DNA of 64,000 nucleotides from an uncultured Flavobacteriales bacterium (lineage in GTDB: Bacteria; Bacteroidota; Bacteroidia; Flavobacteriales; Schleiferiaceae). The notes under the pieces were generated by a model. It searched no databases, had not been told where the DNA came from, and saw nothing but the letters and a program-made list of their open reading frames with translations. The position numbers were made by a program, and so were the translations under genes. Shown here one piece after another: positions 53,389-61,830 of the stretch. The stretch's first letter is position 1; each line of letters begins with the position of its first letter. The stretch covers positions 1 to 64,000 of the forward strand of contig CAJQHZ010000042.1 of assembly GCA_905478295.1 (NCBI GenBank). Reading direction: 5' to 3'.

Positions 53389-55154
53389 AATGCTAATGTA
53401 CGATACATGGTTCTAGCTTGGTCAAAATATAATCCAGCAGGGTAGTTTAATAAATAATCCTCTAAGGCGGATTGAGCCCCTGTTTCCTCAAGTTCGAATC
53501 GACACTTTGCGATATAGAAGATTGCGTCTTCTTTCCACATGCCCTCTCCAGCGGCTTGTTGTACGAGCGAGAATTCAGCAAGCGCCGCTTCCCATTGTGC
53601 TGAATCGACGTAAAGCTTACCGAGCTTTAAGCACACGTCGTCGTAAAGTTCATGAATAATCAATGCGTTTTTCAATGCCTTGTAATTTGCGATAGCTTTG
53701 GTTGTTTTACCTTGAGCTTCCAAGAGCATAGGAATGCGAATAAGCCCTAGCCCTTCCATCAATGTGTCTTCGACGGAGTTGGCGCTAATCATCAATGCGT
53801 TTTCTAAGGCGTCGTTTGCAATGGACTTACTAGTACTCTGTAATAGAACTTCTAATTGGGTTTTTGCCCAAGGAATATCGCCACCATAAAAAGCGCACAT
53901 CGCTTTTTTCAGTCGCGCAATATCCCCTTGATCCGAATCCTCGAGCAACGCTTCGGCGCGTGCAAACTCCATCAAGGCATCATCAAAGTAGCCATATCGG
54001 AGATTTGCTTCGCCTTGACTGAGATGGGTTAACCCCCGTTGAAATTTTCTCGGGTAGCGCTCGCGCAATTGCGCTAAAGTGGATTCATACGACAATAACT
54101 GTTGGAGGCTATCTTCAGCAGCGGTACTCTGTTCGAAGAGGAAGGTTGCACGGAAGCGTTCCCATTCAAAACATGCATTGCAAGCACCTATGGGATACTC
54201 TTCAGACAGCTTAAAAATAGCCGCGCGATTCTTCGTTTTTTCATGACATTTCCCTAACTCAAGCAGGACGCTGTTGGTCGCGCGTTGCTGCGATAAAGTA
54301 GTCTTTTGAGTCAATAAAAAATTGCCAATTTCCACAGCGACATCATCGGCATTTGCCTCACGCGCCTCCCGTAAAACTTGTAAAAAGGGCTGAATGGAAG
54401 CATTGCCGTCGTATTTAGAACGCATGAAGATAAAGGCACGGTCAAAACTACCTTCCTGCCTCAGGACAAAGAGCAACAACTGCTCAACAAGAGGGTCTGG
54501 TGCTTTCTTAACCGCTGCATAGAGGACTTTCTTGACGGCTGAATTGTGGACCCCATTAGGATCCTTGCTCAGGTTATTCGCAATGCGCATCTTGATACTG
54601 CTCAGGTACCCAGTGTTCTGTCTTGCCGCTAGGAGATAAGCCTCATATTGAGCCTCGTATTGTCCTAGTTGTGCATGCAATTGCCCTCTTTCAAAGGCGG
54701 TGCGAACATTCGGCTGGGCAGCTTCTGCGATTTGGTACAGCCCAATTGCTTCCTCGATATAGTTGTATTTTTCCAGTTGTTGGGCACTCGCTCGAACAGA
54801 AAAAGGATTGCTACGGGTGAGATTTTCGAGCACGCTAAAATCTGGGCCACGTCTCCCTAGGGTCAGGCTGAAGTGCCAGTAATCGACATAATAAGCAGGC
54901 TTAGATTGCCCAAAAGTCCTGCTTTGTTTACGGGCCAATTTAAAAACCTTACCGGTATCCTCCAGCACCAAATAGGTTTCGAGGAGTTTTTCATAAGTAG
55001 GCCCAACTGGATTTTCCGAGTGCAGTTTTTCGAGACAAACGGCAGCAGCATCGAATTGACGTTTGATCATTAAGCTATCGCAGACTGTCAGATCGTTTTG
55101 CCCCAGACTCTGAAGGGGAATGAGAAAAATAAAAAGTAGTCTAACGAATCGCAT
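53385..55154 (-). CDS. TPR-repeat periplasmic protein
   Basis: 589 residues, with a signal peptide (LLFIFLIPLQSLGQ), then tandem helical repeats with TPR spacing (for example IGLYQIAEAAQPNV, LMEFARAEALLEDS, IANYKALKNALI). It is predicted to be periplasmic or membrane-associated and to scaffold other proteins. No enzyme motif. Its start overlaps the end of the small lipoprotein gene by 14 bases. Its neighbours do not define the partner. Confidence 0.82.
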   Translation of the reverse strand: MRFVRLLFIFLIPLQSLGQNDLTVCDSLMIKRQFDAAAVCLEKLHSENPVGPTYEKLLETYLVLEDTGKVFKLARKQSRTFGQSKPAYYVDYWHFSLTLGRRGPDFSVLENLTRSNPFSVRASAQQLEKYNYIEEAIGLYQIAEAAQPNVRTAFERGQLHAQLGQYEAQYEAYLLAARQNTGYLSSIKMRIANNLSKDPNGVHNSAVKKVLYAAVKKAPDPLVEQLLLFVLRQEGSFDRAFIFMRSKYDGNASIQPFLQVLREAREANADDVAVEIGNFLLTQKTTLSQQRATNSVLLELGKCHEKTKNRAAIFKLSEEYPIGACNACFEWERFRATFLFEQSTAAEDSLQQLLSYESTLAQLRERYPRKFQRGLTHLSQGEANLRYGYFDDALMEFARAEALLEDSDQGDIARLKKAMCAFYGGDIPWAKTQLEVLLQSTSKSIANDALENALMISANSVEDTLMEGLGLIRIPMLLEAQGKTTKAIANYKALKNALIIHELYDDVCLKLGKLYVDSAQWEAALAEFSLVQQAAGEGMWKEDAIFYIAKCRFELEETGAQSALEDYLLNYPAGLYFDQARTMYRTLAL

Positions 55155-55698
55155 CGGGCTCCAAGATAAAGCCTTTTAAGGAGTCCAATTTTAGCACCAA
55201 GGCATCGTATTCTCTGAGGCAGCTGAAACAACCACCATAGCTTTTATTCATCGTTCGGTCAAGGTCGCGTAAAAGCATCGCCTCTTGGTTGTAGTATCCA
55301 ATAGCAGTAGAGCTATCAACGTGGTCTTTGAGCACATCGTGCCTTAAATTCGATAGGCGTATTCGATTTATTTCAGGATTTAAATCTTTGGCCGTTCGAA
55401 CGCGATTTAAATATTTGGCGCAGTTTTTCATGGACTCAAGCGGTCCTGTATACATGGACTTTGGTACGTTAAGACGTGCCATTTCACCCAATTGTTCTAG
55501 AAAGAAAATTTGATGTGTCCCCAAAACTTCAGCAGCAGTAGCGACCTGTCCTGCGTCGGTGCTTGCTATGACTTGTTCGTGGCTTTTGGCCAAAACAATC
55601 ATAGAATCTAATCTGCTCCCCATCTCGATTTGCCATGGCTCTTTTGTGCAACTCATCGCCAAGAAGCTTATTGTGGCGAACAACAGCAGCTTTTGCAT
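55141..55698 (-). CDS. Helical lipoprotein, unknown
   Basis: 185 residues with lipoprotein signal (FLAMSCTKE, Cys near 17). The mature part is alpha-helical with no recognised domain; a pair of Cys (GGCFSCLRE) lies near residue 155. It overlaps the TPR gene by 14 bases and lies 3 bases after serS, so it is expressed with them. A link with the TPR protein seems likely from the overlap. Confidence 0.72.
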   Translation of the reverse strand: MQKLLLFATISFLAMSCTKEPWQIEMGSRLDSMIVLAKSHEQVIASTDAGQVATAAEVLGTHQIFFLEQLGEMARLNVPKSMYTGPLESMKNCAKYLNRVRTAKDLNPEINRIRLSNLRHDVLKDHVDSSTAIGYYNQEAMLLRDLDRTMNKSYGGCFSCLREYDALVLKLDSLKGFILEPDAIR

Positions 55699-55701
55699 GG
55701 A

Positions 55702-56973
55702 CTATACGATTTTATCGAATCCGGTGTACGAAACTAGCCCTGCAGGAATGCGAATACCGTCTTCTTGTTGGTGATTCTCTAAAAGTGCAGCCAACACGCG
55801 TGGTAAAGCCATCGCAGATCCGTTGAGGGTATGACACAATTGGCTCTTACCATCTTCATCCTTGAACCTCAATTTCAGACGGTTCGCTTGGAAAGTCTCA
55901 AAATTTGAGACACTACTCACTTCAAGCCAACGCTCCTGTGCCGCACTATATACCTCAAAATCATAGGTGAGCGCGGAGGTGAATCCAGCGTCGCCGCCGC
56001 AAAGGCGTAAAATTCTATAAGGCAATTCAAGTTTATCGAGGAGTCCAGCAACATGCGCAACCATTTCATCGAGCAAATCATAACTCTTATCAGGGTGAGT
56101 AATGCTGACAATTTCAACTTTATCAAACTGGTGTAGGCGGTTCAAGCCGCGCACATCCTTGCCATAAGACCCAGCTTCACGTCTAAAACATGGCGTGTAG
56201 CCGGTGCTTTTTATTGGGAAATCTTTCGCGTTTACTATTTCGTCGCGAAACATGTTTGTCACAGGTACTTCTGCCGTAGGTATTGCGTAGAGGCCGTCTA
56301 ATGGCATTTCGTACATCTGTCCTTCCTTATCTGGAAGCTGACCTGTACCGTATCCAGATGCAGCATTTACAAAGTGTGGTACTTGGTATTCTGTGTATCC
56401 TGCCGCTCTGTTTTCGTCTAAAAAGAAATTGATCATTGCACGTTGTAAACGAGCACCATGATTTTTATAGACTGGGAATCCAGCCCCAGTGATTTTAACG
56501 CCCAATTCAAAATCAATCAAATCATATTGGTCTGCAAGATCCCAATGTGGTTTTGCACCTTCATGTAAAGTCGGTATCGTCCCGACGCGCTTTACTTCTT
56601 CATTGTCTTTTTCATCGCGACCGGCTTTGACACTTTTATGCGGTACATTCGGCAAGCTTAGAAGAAGGTCATGTTCTTCAGTGGCAATCAACTGGACTCG
56701 ATCATTGAGGTCTTTAATCGCATCTTTCAGCGTGCCGGTTTCTTGTTTTAGTGCATTGGCTTCTTGTGCAAGACCACTCTTGAACAATTCCCCTATTTCT
56801 TTAGAGAGCCCGTTCAAGCGGTGCTGGTTCTCTTCCATTTCATGACGGATGGCACGACGGTTAGCGTCTAATTTGATCAGTGCATGTACGGTTTTACTGG
56901 CATCGATACCGCGTTTTTTAAGACCTTCAATAACGGCCTCCGACTCTTGTCTGATTCGCTGAATTTGCAGCAT
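55702..56973 (-). CDS. serS: Seryl-tRNA synthetase
   Basis: 423 residues. Long N-terminal coiled-coil arm (about 1-110) for tRNA binding, then the class II catalytic core: motif 2 TGYTPCFRREAGSYGKDVRGLNRLHQF region (only in part), motif 3 GSAMALPRVLAALLENHQ. It charges tRNA-Ser. Located 12 bases after the Nfu-type gene in the run from Mrp. Confidence 0.97.
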   Translation of the reverse strand: MLQIQRIRQESEAVIEGLKKRGIDASKTVHALIKLDANRRAIRHEMEENQHRLNGLSKEIGELFKSGLAQEANALKQETGTLKDAIKDLNDRVQLIATEEHDLLLSLPNVPHKSVKAGRDEKDNEEVKRVGTIPTLHEGAKPHWDLADQYDLIDFELGVKITGAGFPVYKNHGARLQRAMINFFLDENRAAGYTEYQVPHFVNAASGYGTGQLPDKEGQMYEMPLDGLYAIPTAEVPVTNMFRDEIVNAKDFPIKSTGYTPCFRREAGSYGKDVRGLNRLHQFDKVEIVSITHPDKSYDLLDEMVAHVAGLLDKLELPYRILRLCGGDAGFTSALTYDFEVYSAAQERWLEVSSVSNFETFQANRLKLRFKDEDGKSQLCHTLNGSAMALPRVLAALLENHQQEDGIRIPAGLVSYTGFDKIV

Positions 56974-56985
56974 GATTTTTTGAGT

Positions 56986-57219
56986 TTAGGCATCAACCGC
57001 TATCACGCGATCGATTTCCGGTACATATTTTTTTATTGTCGTTTCAATGCCTCCTTTGAGTGTAAAATCGCTGACTTTACAGCCGACACAGGCACCGTGA
57101 AATTTCACTTTTACCGTGGTTCCTTCTACACCTTCTAAAGAGATATCTCCACCATCATTCGCGAGAAACGGTCTGACTTCGTCCAAGGCTTTTTCTATAC
57201 GTTCGTTTAGGTCACTCAC
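56986..57219 (-). CDS. NifU-like (Nfu) iron-sulfur scaffold protein
   Basis: 77 residues with a GTG start. It is the NifU C-terminal domain: VRPFLANDGGDISLEG, then GACVGCKVSDFTLKGGIE, with the CxxC that holds a 4Fe-4S cluster. It delivers clusters to target proteins. It lies 10 bases after the Mrp gene, which has a related role. Confidence 0.93.
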   Translation of the reverse strand: MSDLNERIEKALDEVRPFLANDGGDISLEGVEGTTVKVKFHGACVGCKVSDFTLKGGIETTIKKYVPEIDRVIAVDA

Positions 57220-57229
57220 GGTTGTGTAT

Positions 57230-58357
57230 TTATTTTTTAGGTGAACAGCCGGCCATCGTTGTGATCCGAACTATTTCTGTTGGCGGTAAGTTCTCATTGC
57301 GCTGTGCTACTTCCGCTACAATATTACGAGCGATTTCTTCAAAAGCCAACGGGATGCTTGTTCCTTCCTGTAATGCCGCAGGACGTCCTACGTCTCCTGC
57401 TTCTCTAATGCTTTGAACTAGCGGAAGTTCCCCTAGGAAAGGTACATCTAATTGGCTCGCGAGATCCTGAGCGCCTTCTTTTCCGAACAAATAGTATTTA
57501 TTCTCAGGCAATTCAGGCGGGGAGAAGTAACTCATGTTTTCGAGAATACCGAGAACAGGAACATTGATTTGATCCATTTTGAACATGGCAACTCCCTTTA
57601 TCGCATCTGCGAGGGCCACTTTCTGTGGCGTACTTACTACCACAGCCCCTGTAACCGGCATATTTTGAACCATGCTTAGATGAATATCACCAGTTCCAGG
57701 AGGCAGGTCTATCAATAAAAAGTCCAATTCATTCCAATGCGTATCGTGGATCATTTGAGTCAAGGCTTTCGTGGCCATGGGGCCTCTCCAGACAACGGCT
57801 TGATCTGTATTCGCAAAGAATCCGATAGACATGATTTTAATTCCGTAGGCTTCTACAGGTCCCATTTTTGATTTCCCGTCTACGTGAACCGTCATCGGTT
57901 TTGCATGCTGGACATCGAACATCAATGGAGCTGATGGCCCGTATATATCCGCATCTATTAGTCCAACCTTAAATCCCATTTGTCGTAAGCTAATCGCTAG
58001 ATTAGCGGTCACAGTGCTCTTTCCGACACCTCCTTTACCGGAGGCTATGGCAATAATGTTCTGAACACCAGGTATGGGTGCTCCTTTAATCACGTTTGCA
58101 GCGGTTTCTTTTGACTTTTCGCTAACACTTACATTCACGACAACCTTCGCCTTTTCAGCGACTTTATCGTGAATGGCCTTCATGATGTCTACCTCGAGTT
58201 TCTTTTTCGCTTGAAGCGTTGGACTCATGCTTTCAGCATCCACAATCACCTCATCGCCGAAGATTTGAATGTTTCGAACCAAATCTGCTGCAACAATATT
58301 GCTTTCTGTACTATTGCCTACACTTTCCAGCGCTTTTAGAATATCTCCTTTTTTCAT
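57230..58357 (-). CDS. Mrp/NBP35-type Fe-S carrier ATPase (ApbC family)
   Basis: 375 residues. N-terminal DUF59-like part (about 1-90), then the P-loop domain with [18 protein letters not shown] (deviant Walker A), [13 protein letters not shown], and [13 protein letters not shown]. The C-terminal CxxC typical of the family is not seen: the tail ends in MAGCSPKK with one Cys. It carries Fe-S clusters to apoproteins. First gene of a minus-strand run of eight genes, ending with the methyltransferase. Confidence 0.92.
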   Translation of the reverse strand: MKKGDILKALESVGNSTESNIVAADLVRNIQIFGDEVIVDAESMSPTLQAKKKLEVDIMKAIHDKVAEKAKVVVNVSVSEKSKETAANVIKGAPIPGVQNIIAIASGKGGVGKSTVTANLAISLRQMGFKVGLIDADIYGPSAPLMFDVQHAKPMTVHVDGKSKMGPVEAYGIKIMSIGFFANTDQAVVWRGPMATKALTQMIHDTHWNELDFLLIDLPPGTGDIHLSMVQNMPVTGAVVVSTPQKVALADAIKGVAMFKMDQINVPVLGILENMSYFSPPELPENKYYLFGKEGAQDLASQLDVPFLGELPLVQSIREAGDVGRPAALQEGTSIPLAFEEIARNIVAEVAQRNENLPPTEIVRITTMAGCSPKK

Positions 58358-58416
58358 CGAGGTAAGAATTGAGTTGTAAAAGTAATAACCACTAACTTCC
58401 CACTACGTTCATTTCT

Positions 58417-59502
58417 ATGGATTCTAACAATACATTGTTGATTACCGGTGCGACTGGCCAATTAGGGGCCTTTCTCCTAGCTGAATTGCTGGGTTGGGGG
58501 CAAAGTCCTGCATATTCGGGTACAATTTTATGTGCAAAGCGTCCAATATCATCTTTTACACAGCTAGAGTGCGTGGCTGAATTTTACGCACAACCCTCGA
58601 AAGCATACCGTCAGTCCCATATTCACTTTATTGACTTAGATCTGGATTCTGGCGCCGACTCAGCAGAGTGGCTAGCGGCGTATTGTGCACAACATCAACT
58701 CCCAATTGTCAGTTCCGTGATCCACAGCGCTGCTGTAATTGATGTTAATCAGTCGGCAATCGGTGGAAATAAAAATGAACGTATTACAGCAGAGATACTT
58801 CACTTAGCAGAGGCATTGGGCGTGGAACATTTTACCCACATCTCCAGTATCGCCGTAATGGGCGGAAATGCACCGCTGGGTCAATTAGAGATTTTAGAGC
58901 CAAAAGATTTTCAGCCTACCAAGAAAAAGATAGGGCTAGGATCTTATGCGAAGAGTAAAATCTATTCAGAACTCCAGGTATGGCGCGCACAGCAAGAAGG
59001 TTTATCGACGACAGTGATTCGTCCAGGTGTGATTTTAGGTATAGGACCTTTGTACAGGGCGCCTCAAGAATTATGGAAGCGTCTATGGAAAGGAACGCTG
59101 CCCTTTGCTACCGACGGCTGTTCGGGAGTGGTAGATGTTCGCGATGTCGCTGCTATCGTCTATGCAGTACATCAAACTAGGACGGAAGGTCCCGTTATTG
59201 CTGTGGCTGAACACCCTACTTTTTATGAGCTTTTGCTATGGATGCAGAAGGGTCTGGGTAAAACACGGAAAATTTGGTTTTTGCGGGCTACACCTTGGTT
59301 AAACCATATGCGAGCCGTTTCTTTTCTATCGAAAATACCATGGGTGGGGAAGTACTTTACTGCCCAGATGCGTATTATGCTATTTTCAAAGACACAGTAC
59401 AATGGGTCCTCTGGCGACACTTTTCTTAAAAATGGATATAGAAATATTGAGGATGCCGCAAACGAGCTTGGTAAATTTATGAGAAAGCAAGCAGAGCATT
59501 AG
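58417..59502 (+). CDS. NAD(P)-dependent SDR epimerase/dehydratase-like protein
   Basis: 361 residues, extended SDR fold: TGATGQLGAFLLAELL (NAD(P) site), HSAAVIDV, SSIAVMG, and the YAKSK catalytic pair near residue 175, followed by RPGVILGIGPLYR. It resembles 3-beta-hydroxysteroid dehydrogenase-like and thioester-reductase-type SDRs (LLLWMQKGLGKTRKI near 290). The substrate is not evident. It stands alone, between the Mrp gene (divergent) and the ribosomal protein genes (convergent). Confidence 0.83.
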   Translation: MDSNNTLLITGATGQLGAFLLAELLGWGQSPAYSGTILCAKRPISSFTQLECVAEFYAQPSKAYRQSHIHFIDLDLDSGADSAEWLAAYCAQHQLPIVSSVIHSAAVIDVNQSAIGGNKNERITAEILHLAEALGVEHFTHISSIAVMGGNAPLGQLEILEPKDFQPTKKKIGLGSYAKSKIYSELQVWRAQQEGLSTTVIRPGVILGIGPLYRAPQELWKRLWKGTLPFATDGCSGVVDVRDVAAIVYAVHQTRTEGPVIAVAEHPTFYELLLWMQKGLGKTRKIWFLRATPWLNHMRAVSFLSKIPWVGKYFTAQMRIMLFSKTQYNGSSGDTFLKNGYRNIEDAANELGKFMRKQAEH

Positions 59503-59508
59503 CCAAAA

Positions 59509-59536
59509 AAAAGCCTGCTCAAATGAACAGGCTTTT
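59509..59536. terminator. Terminator between the SDR gene and rpmA
   Basis: Stem AAAAGCCTG / CAGGCTTTT (59509-59517 and 59528-59536) with a 10-base loop and A/T runs on both sides. It can act in both directions on the convergent genes. Confidence 0.88.
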
Positions 59537-59555
59537 AAATTTCGTAATGGTGTGC

Positions 59556-59813
59556 TTACGCGTTAGCTTCTACGCTAACGTAAGACTTGTTGTCTTTTTT
59601 CTTTCTAAAAACAACTTTACCATCAACCAAAGCGAACAACGTGTGGTCTTTACCGACACCTACGTTCTCACCAGGATTGTGTTTTGTACCGCGCTGGCGA
59701 ACTATAATGTTACCTGCGATTGCGTCCTGACCACCAAAGATTTTGATACCCAATCGTTTGCTTGCTGATTCGCGTCCGTTTTTCGAACTACCGACACCTT
59801 TCTTGTGAGCCAT
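59556..59813 (-). CDS. rpmA: 50S ribosomal protein L27
   Basis: 85 residues. The N-terminus [16 protein letters not shown] carries the residues that reach the peptidyl-transferase centre; [19 protein letters not shown] and VRQRG-type motifs follow. No N-terminal propeptide. It lies 7 bases after rplU. Confidence 0.97.
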   Translation of the reverse strand: MAHKKGVGSSKNGRESASKRLGIKIFGGQDAIAGNIIVRQRGTKHNPGENVGVGKDHTLFALVDGKVVFRKKKDNKSYVSVEANA

Positions 59814-59820
59814 ATCTTAT

Positions 59821-60336
59821 TTATTTTTCTGCTTTTGCTTCTGTTTTCTTGGGAGCTACTTTTTTTGGCGCTGCTTTCTTTGGCGCTGCTTTCTTTGGCG
59901 CTGCTTTTTTAGCCGCTGGCTTTTTAGCTGCCGGCTTCTTAGCTGCCGGTTTCTTGGCTGCTGCTTTTTTCGGCGCTGCTTCCTTTTCTTCAGTTGCTTT
60001 GGCTGCAGCTTTCTTTGCTGGAGCTTTGGCAGTGATTTTGTTAATAGTGATTGAAGTAAAAATTTGACGGTGACCGTTCAATTTTTGGTAACCTTTTCTA
60101 CGCTTCTTTTTGAAGATTAGAACTTTGTCACCTTTTACTTCGCTGTTTACGGTAGCTTCAACTACTGCTCCGTCTATAACTGGGGCGCCAACTTTAACGT
60201 CACCTTTTTCTTCAATGAGAAGGACACGGTCGAATTTAACTTTCTTCCCTGCCTCAACATTCAAGCGGTTTACGTACAAGCGCTGGTCTTTCTCAACTTT
60301 ATATTGAAGCCCTGCTATCTCTACAATTGCGTACAT
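59821..60336 (-). CDS. rplU: 50S ribosomal protein L21 with Lys/Ala/Pro-rich tail
   Basis: 171 residues. L21 proper occupies residues 1-102 ([25 protein letters not shown]-type strand, [10 protein letters not shown]). The remaining 68 residues are a low-complexity tail of AAPKK and AKKPAAKK-type repeats, strongly basic. L21 usually ends near residue 103, so the tail is an extra. A TTG at 60360 is in frame, but ATG 60336 is the normal start. A strong promoter (TTTG-18-TATATTTG) lies directly upstream. The tail may bind rRNA or DNA, but its role is unknown. Confidence 0.96.
   Translation of the reverse strand: MYAIVEIAGLQYKVEKDQRLYVNRLNVEAGKKVKFDRVLLIEEKGDVKVGAPVIDGAVVEATVNSEVKGDKVLIFKKKRRKGYQKLNGHRQIFTSITINKITAKAPAKKAAAKATEEKEAAPKKAAAKKPAAKKPAAKKPAAKKAAPKKAAPKKAAPKKVAPKKTEAKAEK
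59824..60030 (-). repeat. Low-complexity coding repeat in rplU tail
   Basis: Near-identical short units encode [10 protein letters not shown] and [10 protein letters not shown]. On the plus strand, GGCGCTGCTTTCTTT recurs in tandem around 59870-59910. Such tandem units can expand or contract by slippage without a frameshift when the unit is a multiple of three. Confidence 0.8.
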
Positions 60337-60357
60337 TATACTTGTTTTTAAGGGGTG

Positions 60358-60387
60358 CAAATATACAAGAAAGTCGTGATAAACAAA
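60358..60387 (-). promoter_or_regulatory. Promoter of rplU-rpmA
   Basis: On the minus strand, TTTG (60387-60384) is followed after 18 bases by TATATTTG (60365-60358), the full Bacteroidota -33/-7 consensus. The -7 box ends 21 bases before the ATG, so the transcript has a short leader. This is the clearest promoter in the window. Confidence 0.78.
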
Positions 60388-60429
60388 GTGTTAAAATAAT
60401 CTGATGCGAAAAAATCTATTAGAACTTCA

Positions 60430-60461
60430 TTAGGGCCGCGCAGCTTCGCCTCGTATATTTG
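60430..60461 (+). promoter_or_regulatory. Promoter of the M16 peptidase pair
   Basis: TTAG (60430-60433) is followed after 20 bases by TATATTTG (60454-60461), a perfect -7 box. The box ends 28 bases before the ATG at 60490. Confidence 0.65.
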
Positions 60462-60489
60462 GGCGAACATCAGAAAATCAAGCTATTTC

Positions 60490-61821
60490 ATGAAACGCCT
60501 ATTATTATTAGGAGCCCTGTTTATAGCAGGTGGAGCTCAGGCTCAGAATAACATCTCCTTTGAAGAGTATGACCTAGACAACGGTCTACATGTCATACTA
60601 CACGAAGATCACACGACCCCTATCGCAGCAGTAACTGTTCTGTACCACGTCGGTAGTAAAAATGAAAATCCAGAACGTACCGGTTTTGCGCACTTTTTCG
60701 AACACCTTCTTTTTGAAGGTTCAGAGAACATTAAGAGAGGCGAGTTTGATAGCTACGTCACAAATGCTGGAGGCGCACTGAATGCAAATACATCGCAAGA
60801 CAGAACGTTCTATTATGAGCTGCTTCCTTCCAATCAAATGGAATTGGGATTGTGGTTAGAAAGTGAGCGGATGATGCACGCGAATATTCAACAGATCGGC
60901 GTAGAAACCCAACGCGAAGTTGTTAAAGAAGAGAAACGTCAGCGCGTAGATAATCAGCCCTACGGTTCATGGTTAGAAAACATGATGAAGAACATGTACA
61001 CTGAACATCCGTACAATTGGGTGCCTATTGGTTCTATGGATCATTTGAACGCGGCCCAATTGGACGAATTCATGAACTTCTACAAGAAATTCTACATTCC
61101 GAACAACGCAACGTTGAGTATAGCTGGAGATATTGATGCGGCAGCGACTAAGGAACTAGTCGAAGCTTATTTTGGAACCATTCCAGCAGGAACTCCGGTA
61201 GTCCAACCCACGGTAGAGGAGCCAGCTCTAGGCGGTGAGAAATCACTTACTGTATATGATAATATTCAATTACCCGCAGTAATGATGGGGTATAGAATGC
61301 CTCCGCAGACCTCCGATGATGCGTATGCGTTACAAATGGCGTCAACAGTACTTAGCGGTGGTCCATCTTCTCGGATGTACAAGCGTTTGGTAGATCAAGA
61401 CCAAACTGCACTGCAGGTATTTGCCTTTCCATTTACCTTAGAGCAAGGCGGTGCGTTTATCACATTCTCATTAGCCAACGCGGGCAAGGGGATTGATGAT
61501 ATGACTCCAGCACTTGAGGAGGAGATTGAAAAACTCCAAACAGAATTAATTTCAGAGCGTGAGTTTGAGAAAATTCAGAATCAGATGGAAAGTGGCTTTA
61601 TTCAGAGCAATTCTACGATGGCAGGTATTGCCGAATCATTGGCAGATTACCACACGTATTATGGTGATGCGAATTTGATAAATACAGAATTGGCCCGTTA
61701 CCAGAAGGTAACTAGAGAGGATATTCAGCGCGTGGCGCAAAAATACTTGGTTCAGGATAACCGAGTAGTATTGAAATACCTTCCTAAAAGTGAAGAACCA
61801 CAAGCTACTAACGCTCAATAA
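60490..61821 (+). CDS. M16-family peptidase, active subunit, periplasmic
   Basis: 443 residues with signal peptide (LGALFIAGGAQAQ). The zinc motif HFFEH is at His68-His72 (Glu71 catalytic), and the distal Glu lies in REVVKEEKRQRV near residue 148. It carries the zinc site, but the second-half R/Y pair of the family is not seen. The partner 9 bases downstream lacks the zinc site and has the R/Y pair, so the two probably form a heterodimer like other bacterial two-subunit M16B peptidases. It would degrade periplasmic peptides. Confidence 0.93.
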   Translation: MKRLLLLGALFIAGGAQAQNNISFEEYDLDNGLHVILHEDHTTPIAAVTVLYHVGSKNENPERTGFAHFFEHLLFEGSENIKRGEFDSYVTNAGGALNANTSQDRTFYYELLPSNQMELGLWLESERMMHANIQQIGVETQREVVKEEKRQRVDNQPYGSWLENMMKNMYTEHPYNWVPIGSMDHLNAAQLDEFMNFYKKFYIPNNATLSIAGDIDAAATKELVEAYFGTIPAGTPVVQPTVEEPALGGEKSLTVYDNIQLPAVMMGYRMPPQTSDDAYALQMASTVLSGGPSSRMYKRLVDQDQTALQVFAFPFTLEQGGAFITFSLANAGKGIDDMTPALEEEIEKLQTELISEREFEKIQNQMESGFIQSNSTMAGIAESLADYHTYYGDANLINTELARYQKVTREDIQRVAQKYLVQDNRVVLKYLPKSEEPQATNAQ

Positions 61822-61830
61822 ACCGCTACC

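Noticed and set aside
59762-60067. A plus-strand frame of repeated [10 protein letters not shown]-type units
   Set aside because: It is the complement of the Lys/Ala/Pro repeat tail of L21, and the repeat explains it.
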